DNA from: an uncultured Christensenella sp.
GTDB taxonomy: Bacteria; Bacillota; Clostridia; Christensenellales; Borkfalkiaceae
Direction of reading: 5' to 3'
DNA length: 64,000 bases
Assembly: GCA_910585785.1 (NCBI GenBank)
Contig: CAJUEV010000003.1
Coordinates: 1 to 64,000, forward strand
How positions within the stretch are numbered: the first letter of the stretch is position 1; every line of letters begins with the position of its first letter. The position numbers and the translations under genes were made by a program. Below the pieces are notes generated by a model. The model searched no databases. It was not told where the DNA came from and was given only the letters and a program-made list of their open reading frames with translations. Below, one piece after another: positions 48,612 to 56,217 of this stretch.

Positions 48612-50189
48612 ATGTTACAGGTAAACAACGTTTCACTGCAATACGGCAGCAAAAAATTGTTTGAGGACGTCAATTTAAAATTTAATAAGGGCAATTGCTA
48701 CGGAATAATCGGCGCGAACGGTGCCGGAAAATCCACTTTTTTAAAGGTGCTCAGCGGTGAAATAGAGCCGAACAAGGGCGACGTGACGTTGGATAAAACG
48801 GAAAGAATGTCCGTTTTGCAGCAAAACCAGAATGCTTACGACAACGTTACCGTTTTGCGCGCGGTTATGCTTGGGCACAAACGACTTGTCGATATTATGG
48901 ACGAAAAGGACGCTTTGTACGCAAAAGCCGATTTTACGGAAGCGGACGGCGTGCGCGCAAGCAATCTTGAAAGCGAATTTGCCGAATTGGGCGGCTGGGA
49001 AGCGGAGTATGAGGCGCAGACCTTGTTAAGCGCGCTTGATATTACCGAAGAATATCACGATATGCTTATGGCGGACCTTGATGCGAAACTTAAAATAAAA
49101 GTTTTGCTTGCGCAGGCGCTTTTCGGCAATCCCGACGTGCTTTTGCTTGACGAGCCTACAAACAACCTTGATATAAAAACTGTTCGCTGGCTTGAAAACT
49201 ATTTGATGGACTTTGAAAATACCATAATAATAGTTTCTCATAACCGCCATTTCTTAAATAAGGTATGCACGCACATTTGCGACGTCGATTACGGCAAGAT
49301 AAATATGATGCTTGGCAATTACGATTTCTGGTACGAAACAAGTCAGCTTCTTGCCCGTCAGCAGCGCGACCAGAACAAGAAAAACGAGCAGCGCGCAAAA
49401 GAATTGCAGGAGTTTATCGCAAGGTTTGCCGCAAACGCTTCAAAATCCCGTCAGGCGACTTCCCGCAAAAAAGAACTTGAAAAACTTACCATTTCGGACT
49501 TTAAACCGTCGTTGAGAAAATACCCCTATATCGATTTCAAATTCGAAAAAGATATAGGCAACGATATTCTTATGGTAGAGGGGCTTACGAAAAAAGGATT
49601 TTTCGAAGACGTTTCTTTCACTGTTCAACGAGATGAAAAAATAGGCGTTGTTTCGGACAAAAGCACAACCGTTTCTATGCTTTACGACGTGTTGACAGGC
49701 AAGGTTCAGCCCGACGGCGGCACAATCAGATGGGGTAAGACCATAAACGTTTCTTACTTCCCCGAAAACAATAACGAGTATTTTCAGGGTTGCCCGCTTT
49801 CGTTGGTGGATTGGTTAAGTCAGTATTCGAAAGACCATTACGAAGAATATCTGCGCGGTTGGCTTGGCAGAATGTTGTTTTCCGGCGAGGAGGCGCTTAA
49901 ACAGGCGAAAGTATTGTCCGGCGGAGAGAAAGTGCGCTGTATGCTTGCAAAAATGATGCTTGAAGGCAGCAACTTCCTTATTTTTGACGAACCTACAAAC
50001 CATCTTGACCTTGAATCCATAACCGCTCTTAACAACGGAATGAAGAATTTTAAAGGTTGTATGCTGTTCACTTCGCACGACCAGGAACTTATGAACACCG
50101 TCGCCAACAGAATAATAGAAATAAACGGTACAAAGCGCTTTGACAAGGGTGTGACATACGACGAATATATTGATATAATTACTCAATAA
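48612..50189 (+). CDS. ABC-F family ATPase (YbiT-like) with degenerate second P-loop
   Basis: This 525-residue, soluble tandem ABC protein of the translation-factor ABC-F group has no membrane helices. Domain 1: Walker A GANGAGKST, Walker B LLLDEPTNNLD, with the signature changed to MADLDAKLKIKVLLAQ, as in YbiT-like proteins. The linker KNEQRAKELQEFIARFAANA is the charged interdomain helix. Domain 2 keeps signature LSGGEKVRC and IFDEPTNHLDLES, but its P-loop reads GVVSDKSTTVS, lacking GxxGxGKST. It probably acts on the ribosome; the specific role is unknown. An ACGGAG Shine-Dalgarno precedes ATG. Confidence 0.9.
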   Translation: MLQVNNVSLQYGSKKLFEDVNLKFNKGNCYGIIGANGAGKSTFLKVLSGEIEPNKGDVTLDKTERMSVLQQNQNAYDNVTVLRAVMLGHKRLVDIMDEKDALYAKADFTEADGVRASNLESEFAELGGWEAEYEAQTLLSALDITEEYHDMLMADLDAKLKIKVLLAQALFGNPDVLLLDEPTNNLDIKTVRWLENYLMDFENTIIIVSHNRHFLNKVCTHICDVDYGKINMMLGNYDFWYETSQLLARQQRDQNKKNEQRAKELQEFIARFAANASKSRQATSRKKELEKLTISDFKPSLRKYPYIDFKFEKDIGNDILMVEGLTKKGFFEDVSFTVQRDEKIGVVSDKSTTVSMLYDVLTGKVQPDGGTIRWGKTINVSYFPENNNEYFQGCPLSLVDWLSQYSKDHYEEYLRGWLGRMLFSGEEALKQAKVLSGGEKVRCMLAKMMLEGSNFLIFDEPTNHLDLESITALNNGMKNFKGCMLFTSHDQELMNTVANRIIEINGTKRFDKGVTYDEYIDIITQ

Positions 50190-50198
50190 TTTATGGCG

Positions 50199-50205
50199 TT
50201 CGACA
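50199..50205 (+). promoter_or_regulatory. Candidate 0A box upstream of spo0A
   Basis: TTCGACA, the reverse complement of the TGTCGAA Spo0A-binding core, lies about 110 bases upstream of the predicted spo0A transcript start. Autoregulation by Spo0A is established in Bacillus and fits. The match is only 7 bases. Confidence 0.5.
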
Positions 50206-50276
50206 AAATATAACATAATATTGTAAAATATTACAGAATAATTTAAAATATTTTTACCATTATTTTACAAAATTAC

Positions 50277-50331
50277 TTTACTTTTGCAAATACGTGTATT
50301 ATAATCCTCTCGTACTAAAAAATTCGAGAGG
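50277..50331 (+). promoter_or_regulatory. spo0A promoter and adjacent inverted repeat
   Basis: TTTACT (50277-50282), 17 bases, TATAAT (50300-50305). The inverted repeat CCTCTCG/CGAGAGG (50306-50312 with 50325-50331) follows at once and its right arm is the Shine-Dalgarno region of spo0A, 5 bases before ATG 50337. It may act as operator or as an SD-masking hairpin if transcription starts early. Confidence 0.62.
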
Positions 50332-50336
50332 ATATT

Positions 50337-51107
50337 ATGAAGACCACAAATATAGCAATTTTTGAGAATAACGAGGAGTTTGTAAACGAAATTAAATCGC
50401 ATATATCAGAGATGGAAGGGTTTGATGTTTGTGCGGTTTCGGCAAACGGAAACGCCGCTTGCGAATTGGTGGCGGCGGTAAAACCGGACGTGGCAATCGT
50501 TGATTTAGTACTTATTGGGCTTGACGGTTTCGGCGTCCTTGATTACATAAGGGAAAACCGTCCCGAGTGTTTAACTATTGCCATAGGCAGTTTTGTAGAC
50601 GACAAAATAATTAACGAAGCTATTGACCACGGAGCGGTGTATTATCTTGCAAAACCCGTCCGTTCGGAAACGCTTATGGACAGAATACGCGATTTGTCCA
50701 GCAATAAATCCATTGAATATAAAGTCACTTCGGATATGCGCGACAAGCGAAAAATCAGTTCGCTTGACGAAAAAATAAGCAATATATTCATAACCATAGG
50801 AATTCCGCCTCACATAAAAGGATTTGCGTATTTGAGAGAGGGAATAAAGATGGCGGTGGACGAGCCCAACATTATAAATATGGTTACGAAGGAGTTATAT
50901 CCGAGTATAGGCAAAAAGTTCAATACCACGGCAAGCAAAGTCGAAAGGGCTATACGCCACGCTATCGAAGTTGCGTGGAACCGAGGCAGAGCGGACGCAA
51001 TAAGTTCTATTTTCGGAGCAAGAGTATACATAGGCAGCGAACGACCCACTAACAGCGAATTTATCGCGCTTGTTGCAGACAAACTTATTTTGGAGTCGTT
51101 CAAATAA
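50337..51107 (+). CDS. spo0A: Spo0A, sporulation master response regulator
   Basis: This 256-residue response regulator decides entry into sporulation. The C-terminal DNA-binding domain is highly conserved: IGIPPHIKGFAYLREGIKM, KKFNTTASKVERAIRHAIEVAW and PTNSEFIALVADKL. The receiver keeps Asp56 as phosphorylation site (in AIVDLVLIGLDG) and Lys106 (in LAKPV). The acidic pocket usually formed by two Asp at positions 10-11 reads Glu10-Asn11, and the switch Thr region reads IGSF. Phosphorylation may therefore be altered. It is monocistronic with its own promoter; the terminator is at 51152-51190. spoIVB, often upstream, is absent. Confidence 0.95.
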   Translation: MKTTNIAIFENNEEFVNEIKSHISEMEGFDVCAVSANGNAACELVAAVKPDVAIVDLVLIGLDGFGVLDYIRENRPECLTIAIGSFVDDKIINEAIDHGAVYYLAKPVRSETLMDRIRDLSSNKSIEYKVTSDMRDKRKISSLDEKISNIFITIGIPPHIKGFAYLREGIKMAVDEPNIINMVTKELYPSIGKKFNTTASKVERAIRHAIEVAWNRGRADAISSIFGARVYIGSERPTNSEFIALVADKLILESFK

Positions 51108-51151
51108 TTTTTATAAGACCGGTATGAAAAAAAGTCGGGTGACTAAAATAA

Positions 51152-51190
51152 GGCGTCTTGCGGAAATCAATCCGCAAGGCGCTCTTTGTT
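51152..51190 (+). terminator. Terminator of spo0A
   Basis: A stem of about 12 bp with one bulge (CTTGCGGA/TCCGCAAG core, 51157-51164 with 51171-51178) is followed by a short T-rich stretch. Confidence 0.72.
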
Positions 51191-51240
51191 TGATAATATA
51201 ATAATAGTAAAAGTAATATTTAAATTGTTTTATAAATCGC

Positions 51241-51269
51241 TTGATTTTTGCCGCCGTCCGTTATATAAT
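51241..51269 (+). promoter_or_regulatory. Promoter of tRNA-Leu(CAA)
   Basis: TTGATT (51241-51246), 17 bases and TATAAT (51264-51269), with start expected near 51276, six bases before the tRNA. Confidence 0.8.
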
Positions 51270-51281
51270 AACATAGCTTTC

Positions 51282-51368
51282 GCCGGTGTGGTGGAATTGG
51301 CAGACGCGCGGGACTCAAAATCCCGTGGTAGCGATACCGTGTGGGTTCGACCCCCACCACCGGCACCA
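51282..51368 (+). tRNA. tRNA-Leu (CAA)
   Basis: This class II tRNA has a long variable arm. The acceptor stem GCCGGTG/CACCGGC is perfect and CCA is encoded. The anticodon loop CTCAAAA between CGGGA/TCCCG gives CAA, decoding TTG. It has its own promoter and terminator. Confidence 0.95.
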
Positions 51369-51371
51369 TAA

Positions 51372-51427
51372 AAATAAATCCGAACCGGGGTTTTATTCAA
51401 AACGTACGGTTCGGATTTATTTTTTTA
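51372..51427 (+). terminator. Terminator of tRNA-Leu(CAA)
   Basis: A perfect 15-bp stem (51372-51386 with 51408-51422) with a 21-base loop ends in a T-run. Confidence 0.82.
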
Positions 51428-51464
51428 TAGTTTTAATCTTTTCATCTGTAAAAAGTAAAAACGT

Positions 51465-51633
51465 GAGGTAAAAATTTTTAAAGCGGGAATAATATGCCCA
51501 AGCGATGCCGAGAATAATCTGGGTTTACCGCTTATCGAAAATGCCGTGAAAAAAACGGCGATACGCGTAAAACTTATTTAGGTAGAATGTTACGGGTGAT
51601 AATTTTATAGTTGAAGAAGGCGCAAGTACTTAA
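51465..51633 (+). pseudogene. Possible remnant of a nucleosidase-like gene
   Basis: The frame from 51465 reads EVKIFKAGIICPSDAENN and continues LGLPLIENAVKKTAIRVKLI to a TAG at 51579. There is no ATG, only GTGAGG resembling a ribosome site. The first part resembles the N-terminus of 5'-methylthioadenosine/SAH nucleosidase-like proteins (KxGIICPSDxE). A second short frame (GDNFIVEEGAST) follows to 51633. It looks like a decayed coding stretch in the otherwise empty 51428-51668 region. The identification is weak. Confidence 0.35.
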
Positions 51634-51668
51634 TTTTGCGGATAACGTATAAAAATGTTTGTTTGCTA

Positions 51669-51697
51669 TTGATTTAAAAATAAAAAAGTGTTAAATT
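51669..51697 (+). promoter_or_regulatory. Sigma-A promoter giving a leaderless polA transcript
   Basis: TTGATT (51669-51674), 17 bases and TAAATT (51692-51697), then 6 bases to ATG 51704. The predicted +1 is the A of the start codon. No Shine-Dalgarno is present. Confidence 0.75.
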
Positions 51698-51703
51698 AGT
51701 TAT

Positions 51704-54262
51704 ATGGAAAAACTCGTTTTAATTGACGGAAACAGTCTGTTGAACAGAGCGTTTTATGCAACGCCGGTATTTACAACCCGCAGCGGAGAGCCGACAAACG
51801 CTATTTTCGGATTTTGTAAATTTCTGTTTAAAATTTTACAGGACGTAAAGCCTGAATATATGGTTGTCGCGTTCGATTTGAAGGCGCCTACATTCCGTCA
51901 TAAAATGTACGACGGATATAAAGCCACGCGCAAGGGTATGCCGGACGAACTTGCCGCGCAGCTTGAACCTTTGAAAACGCTTTTGCACGCTATGAATATA
52001 CGCATATGCGAAAAGGAAGGAATAGAGGCGGACGATATTTTAGGAACGTTATCCAACAAGTTCGACGTGCACAGTTACGTTTATACGGGCGACAGGGATG
52101 CCTATCAGTTGGTAGACGAGCGTACCGACGTCTATTATACAAAGCGCGGCGTTACCGATTTGCTTCGGCTGAACATAGCGAATTTCAAAAGCGAAACGGG
52201 ACTTAACCCCTTGCAGATAATCGACTTGAAAGCGTTGCAAGGCGATAAGTCGGACAATATTCCCGGCGTTCCCGGCATCGGCGAAAAAACCGCTAACGAT
52301 TTACTTTTAAAGTACTCCGATTTAAACGGAATTTACGCAAATATAGACGAGTTAAAGGGCTCCGTCCGTGAAAAATTGCTTAAAGATAAAGAACTTGCTT
52401 ATCTTTCGTACAAACTCGCCACAATAGACAGAAATTGCGATTTGGACGTAAAACTTGAAGATTGCAAGGCGCCCGTAAAATTCGGCGCGGAAGTAAAAAG
52501 ACTTTTTACCGACTTCGAATTCAGAAGTTTTATGACGTTGGATATTTTCGACGAGGAGCGCGCAACCGCCGTCGTCAAGGAAAAAGTTTATCCTCAAAAA
52601 ATTATTTGCGACAATATTCAAACCATAATCGGCGCGATTGAAGAAAACCGCGAGTTTGCGGTGGTATTGGAAGCGGAAGGCGCCGAAATCTATTGCGGTG
52701 ATAAGCAATATTCTCTTTCGATTAAAGACGACTTGTTAAATGCAAACGCAATTATTTACGGCGATTTTATAGCGGTGTTAAGCGCCGTGTATTCAAATCC
52801 GCAAAATAAAGTAATTGCTTTCGACTATAAATCTCAGCTTCATATTCTTAAAAAATTTGATATTGACGCGGCGTGCAAATTCGACGATTTATCCGTGGCA
52901 AAATATCTTTGCGATTATACGGCTGCTGCGTTGAACTTGAAGGACTTGTGCGAATATTGTCTTTACGATTATAATTATTCCGCGTTTGCCGTAAACGAAC
53001 TTTTTGCGGAGTACTACGACAAACTTAAAAGCGAAAATATGCTGTCGCTTTACGAGGACATAGAAAAACCGCTTGTTACGGTGCTTTTCAAAATGGAACA
53101 AAACGGCGTAAAAGTCGGTATGGACGGACTTGAAACGCTGTCAAAGCAGTATCAATCGCTGATAGAAGAATACAGAAAAAAGATTTACGCGGGTTGCGGA
53201 AAGGAGTTTAATATAAACTCCCCCGCGCAACTTGCGGAAGTTTTGTATGAAAATTTAGGCATAACCGAAGTTAAAAAGAAGAAGACGGGCAAATATTCTA
53301 CCGCGGCGGAAGTACTTGAAAAACTTGCGGACAAACACGCGGTAGTTGCCGATATATTGAAGTTCAGAATGTATCAAAAACTCAATTCAACGTATATCGA
53401 AGGGTTCCGTCCGCTTATAGACAAAAAATCGGGAGTGATACACACAACATTTCACCAGACAGCAACATCGACGGGCAGGCTTTCAAGTTCAAATCCTAAC
53501 TTGCAGAATATTCCCATCAGAGAGGACGAAGGTCGGGAGTTAAGAAAAATTTTTGTCGCCCGCGAAGGAAACGTGTTTATCGACGCCGATTATTCGCAGA
53601 TAGAGTTAAGACTGCTGGCGCATTTTTCAGGCTGTAAAGAACTTATCGAAGCGTATAACGGAGGTGTGGATATTCACGCCGTAACCGCTTCGCAAGTGTT
53701 TGAAGTGCCTTTGGATGAAGTTACTCCAAAAATGCGCAGAGAGGCAAAGGCGGTAAACTTCGGCATAATTTACGGCATAAGCGACTTCGGACTTTCAAAA
53801 AATCTCAATATTTCGGTTGCAACGGCAAAAGGGTATATAGAAAAATATTTTCAAACATACAGCGCGGTTAAAGATTATATGAACGCGAACGTGGCTTACG
53901 CAAAGGAGCACGGTTGCGTTTGCACGCTTACGGGCAGAAAGCGTGTGATTCCGGAAATAAATTCGCCCAATTTCAATTTGCGGCAGTTCGGCGAGCGCGC
54001 GGCTATGAATATGCCTTTGCAGGGTTCCAGCGCCGATATAATTAAAATTGCTATGATAAACGTTTTCAATGCGCTTAAAGCCGAGGGGCTGAAAACGCAG
54101 TTGATATTGCAGGTGCACGACGAACTTGTTTTGGAAGCGCCGAAAGACGAAGCGGAAAAAGCCGCTCAAATTTTAAAGCAATGTATGGAAAACGCGGTAA
54201 GTTTAAAAGTTCCGCTTACGGTTGAAGTGCATACGGGGAAGACGTGGTATGACGCAAAATAG
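51704..54262 (+). CDS. polA: DNA polymerase I
   Basis: This 852-residue protein combines a 5'-3' exonuclease/flap nuclease (N-terminal, LIDGNSLLNRAFYA, VVAFDLKAPTFRH, YTGDRDAYQLV and GDKSDNIPGVPGIGEKTA) with a polymerase domain (TSTGRLSSSNPNLQNIPIR, DADYSQIELRLLAH, RREAKAVNFGIIYG, QVHDELVLEAP). The middle 3'-5' exonuclease region has lost its metal-binding acids: EFAVVLEAEGAE replaces the FDTET pattern, so proofreading is predicted absent, as in Bacillus and Taq enzymes. Transcription appears leaderless. coaE overlaps its end by 14 bases; mutM, often between them, is missing. Confidence 0.97.
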   Translation: MEKLVLIDGNSLLNRAFYATPVFTTRSGEPTNAIFGFCKFLFKILQDVKPEYMVVAFDLKAPTFRHKMYDGYKATRKGMPDELAAQLEPLKTLLHAMNIRICEKEGIEADDILGTLSNKFDVHSYVYTGDRDAYQLVDERTDVYYTKRGVTDLLRLNIANFKSETGLNPLQIIDLKALQGDKSDNIPGVPGIGEKTANDLLLKYSDLNGIYANIDELKGSVREKLLKDKELAYLSYKLATIDRNCDLDVKLEDCKAPVKFGAEVKRLFTDFEFRSFMTLDIFDEERATAVVKEKVYPQKIICDNIQTIIGAIEENREFAVVLEAEGAEIYCGDKQYSLSIKDDLLNANAIIYGDFIAVLSAVYSNPQNKVIAFDYKSQLHILKKFDIDAACKFDDLSVAKYLCDYTAAALNLKDLCEYCLYDYNYSAFAVNELFAEYYDKLKSENMLSLYEDIEKPLVTVLFKMEQNGVKVGMDGLETLSKQYQSLIEEYRKKIYAGCGKEFNINSPAQLAEVLYENLGITEVKKKKTGKYSTAAEVLEKLADKHAVVADILKFRMYQKLNSTYIEGFRPLIDKKSGVIHTTFHQTATSTGRLSSSNPNLQNIPIREDEGRELRKIFVAREGNVFIDADYSQIELRLLAHFSGCKELIEAYNGGVDIHAVTASQVFEVPLDEVTPKMRREAKAVNFGIIYGISDFGLSKNLNISVATAKGYIEKYFQTYSAVKDYMNANVAYAKEHGCVCTLTGRKRVIPEINSPNFNLRQFGERAAMNMPLQGSSADIIKIAMINVFNALKAEGLKTQLILQVHDELVLEAPKDEAEKAAQILKQCMENAVSLKVPLTVEVHTGKTWYDAK

Positions 54263-54839
54263 CGTAAAAATTGCGGTAACGGGCGGAATGGGAAGCGGAA
54301 AATCGGCTGTCTGCGGTTTTCTGCGTGCGGAAGGTTATCCCGTTTTCTCCTGCGATGAAATTTATGCCGAATTGTGCGCCAATCCGCAATTTTTGCAAAA
54401 AATAAGCGCAAATTTCGGTGACGTTTTAACTTCTGACGGTGCTTTGGACAAGAAAAAACTTGCAAATAAAGTTTTCGGCGATAAAAACTTGCTTAAAAAA
54501 CTTGAAGAAATAACTCACCCCGCAATAATGCACCAACTTTTTAAGCGTGCGTCCTTGCGCGGATTAAACTTTTGCGAGGTTCCTTTGCTTTTTGAAAAGG
54601 GATTTCAAAAGTATTTTGACGCCGTTATAGTGGTGCTAAGGGACAAAAACGAAAGAATTGCCGCCGCCGTTAAAAGAGACGGCTCGGATGAAAAATCCGT
54701 CGTCCTGCGTATGCAAAATCAGATTGATTACGACAATTACGATTTTACAAAGTATTACGTTATCAACAACGCCGGCAATTTGGATAATCTTAAAGAAAAG
54801 ACTAAGGAAATTCTTTGCTTAATAAACAAATCTTTATAA
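54249..54839 (+). CDS. coaE: Dephospho-CoA kinase
   Basis: This 196-residue enzyme catalyses the last step of coenzyme A synthesis. Walker A is GGMGSGKSAV (residues about 12-21), with a D in FSCDEIYAEL for the substrate site, the LEEITHPAI lid helix, and VPLLFEKGF typical of CoaE. ATG 54249 lies inside the polA end, so expression is coupled. The polA-coaE order is common in Firmicutes. Confidence 0.94.
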   Translation: MTQNSVKIAVTGGMGSGKSAVCGFLRAEGYPVFSCDEIYAELCANPQFLQKISANFGDVLTSDGALDKKKLANKVFGDKNLLKKLEEITHPAIMHQLFKRASLRGLNFCEVPLLFEKGFQKYFDAVIVVLRDKNERIAAAVKRDGSDEKSVVLRMQNQIDYDNYDFTKYYVINNAGNLDNLKEKTKEILCLINKSL

Positions 54840-54870
54840 TAAAAATTTTGAATTTAGCGTTGAATTTGGC

Positions 54871-54899
54871 TTGACATCCAACTTAAAATATTATAGAAT
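54871..54899 (+). promoter_or_regulatory. Promoter of tRNA-Leu(AAG)
   Basis: TTGACA (54871-54876), 17 bases and TAGAAT (54894-54899). Confidence 0.75.
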
Positions 54900-54918
54900 T
54901 TACCTTGCTTTTAAGATT

Positions 54919-55002
54919 GCACTCGTGGCGGAATTGGCAGACGCGCAAGACTAAGGATCTTGTGGTAACTCCATGCAGGTTCAACCCCTGTCGAGTGCAC
55001 CA
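54919..55002 (+). tRNA. tRNA-Leu (AAG)
   Basis: This class II tRNA has acceptor stem GCACTCG/CGAGTGC, encoded CCA, and a long variable arm (GGTAACTCC region). The anticodon loop is CTAAGGA between CAAGA/TCTTG, giving AAG at 54953-54955. An unmodified A34 is unusual in bacteria, where leucine CUY codons are normally read by GAG. A34 is expected to be edited to inosine by TadA. It has its own promoter and terminator. Confidence 0.93.
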
Positions 55003-55015
55003 GATTAATTTTAAT

Positions 55016-55057
55016 CCGAACGAGCGCTTTTGTTGGGCGTGCCGTTCGGGTTTTTTT
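55016..55057 (+). terminator. Terminator of tRNA-Leu(AAG)
   Basis: CCGAACG (55016-55022) pairs with CGTTCGG (55043-55049), with partial inner pairing, followed by a T7 run. Confidence 0.75.
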
Positions 55058-55088
55058 CATAATAAACGCAAATTTTAAGGGTTTGGCA

Positions 55089-55787
55089 ATGAAAAATTTT
55101 TGGGGATTTTACGATAACGGTATTTATCGCGTAGGTTGTAACGGCGCGACGATTTATGTATATGATAACAGCGATAACGAACTCGGCAGAATTAAAGTTA
55201 AACCTTCCGTGTATTGCGGCGCGTTTCAGCCCGATACAAATATTTTTGTCGCAAAAGCGGTGGAAGGCAGGCTGTTTGTCTGTGATTTGTCAAAAATGAA
55301 AATTATTAAAAAAATTTTCATAACCAATCGTTGTCCGCAGGACGACGGGTTCGATTTTTCTCCCGACGGTAAGTTTTTTTATAATATCGAACGCCGCGAA
55401 CATACCACACAAACACAATTGACGGTATACCGTACGTCTGATTACGAAGCGGAAAAAGCGCTTTTTTGCGACAAAACGGATATAGTTTTAAAGGAAATGG
55501 AGTTTGACGCGCAAACGGGCGAATGTTACGTTTTGGGATTTATGCGCAGAATTGAGGACGGAGTAATTTCAAACGGTTTTGTAGGCAAGTTCGACGGTTC
55601 GGAAATTTCGGAAGTTAAAGCCTTGGAAATTGCCGCCTTTGAGGATTTACAAACCTATAAAGAGTGGCAGCGGTTCGGCTTTACAAATCAAAAGGCAAAA
55701 TGGAGCCTTGATTACCGTCCGAAGTATGCAAATTGTCCGCATTTTACCCTGAAACAATTTTATGACGGATTACAAGCAAACTGTTAG
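55089..55787 (+). CDS. Unknown protein, beta-propeller-like repeats
   Basis: This 232-residue protein is not recognised. Repeated short beta-strands with SPDG-type turns (VYCGAFQPDTNIFVAKAVEGRLFVCDLSKMKI, then CPQDDGFDFSPDGKFFYNIERREH, then EMEFDAQTGECYVLGFMR; each about 40 residues apart) suggest a small WD40/YVTN-like propeller. No signal peptide is visible, so it is cytoplasmic. ATG 55089 is chosen over an upstream TTG. A weak Shine-Dalgarno (AAGGG) precedes it. It has no partner genes. Confidence 0.5.
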   Translation: MKNFWGFYDNGIYRVGCNGATIYVYDNSDNELGRIKVKPSVYCGAFQPDTNIFVAKAVEGRLFVCDLSKMKIIKKIFITNRCPQDDGFDFSPDGKFFYNIERREHTTQTQLTVYRTSDYEAEKALFCDKTDIVLKEMEFDAQTGECYVLGFMRRIEDGVISNGFVGKFDGSEISEVKALEIAAFEDLQTYKEWQRFGFTNQKAKWSLDYRPKYANCPHFTLKQFYDGLQANC

Positions 55788-55885
55788 TAAAATATGATAT
55801 AAAAAACGGTTTAAGCGGCAAATTCGGGTTTGGCGCCGTTTTTATACTTGCGTATATTAATTTGTAAAAAATTAAAAGTTTGGTA

Positions 55886-55914
55886 TTGATTTTGCGGCGA
55901 TTAAATTATATAAT
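55886..55914 (+). promoter_or_regulatory. Distal promoter upstream of adhE
   Basis: TTGATT (55886-55891), 17 bases and a perfect TATAAT (55909-55914). A transcript from here would begin near 55921 and carry a leader of about 300 bases if it reached adhE. Confidence 0.75.
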
Positions 55915-56098
55915 ATATTCGCAGTCGAAAAAGCCCGCGCTTAATTGTTTTTTGTGTAATTAAACCGACGGTTTAAACGGCTGTTAAAGCGTATAAATAA
56001 CGGCTCAGGCGACGTTACGCGCGTTTTTGTTTTAAACTAACCTAAAATTGTTAAAAATCACAAATAGCGTTAAAAGTCGAAAATTTGCTTTTCGGTTA

Positions 56099-56133
56099 TT
56101 GACTTATGATTTTTAATTTGATAAAATTTTATC
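56099..56133 (+). promoter_or_regulatory. Proximal adhE promoter with palindrome
   Basis: TTGACT (56099-56104), 17 bases and TAAAAT (56122-56127). The 14-bp palindrome GATAAAATTTTATC (56120-56133) overlaps the -10 in the same register as at 6295-6308. It is not the Rex operator consensus usually found at adhE. Confidence 0.72.
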
Positions 56134-56217
56134 GAATTAGACGTGCGGAAATAATCCGAACAGTTTAAATGCAGGTTTTTACAAAAATAAAGGTATATTA
56201 ATTTTTAGGAGAATGCC

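Larger units (their letters stand above)
55788..56217 (+). other. 430-base intergenic region upstream of adhE
   Basis: This region begins with a weak hairpin (AAAACGG with CCGTTTT, about 55802-55840). It then holds a promoter at 55886-55914, a 180-base stretch without an open frame but with short inverted repeats (for example GACGGTTTAAACGGC near 55970), a second promoter with palindrome at 56099-56133, and the adhE leader. The middle could be an untranslated leader or a small RNA. I see no known riboswitch. Confidence 0.5.

Noticed and set aside
52540..52960. Damaged polA, because the exonuclease acids are missing
   Set aside because: Loss of proofreading residues in DNA polymerase I is common in Bacillota and Thermus; the frame is intact.
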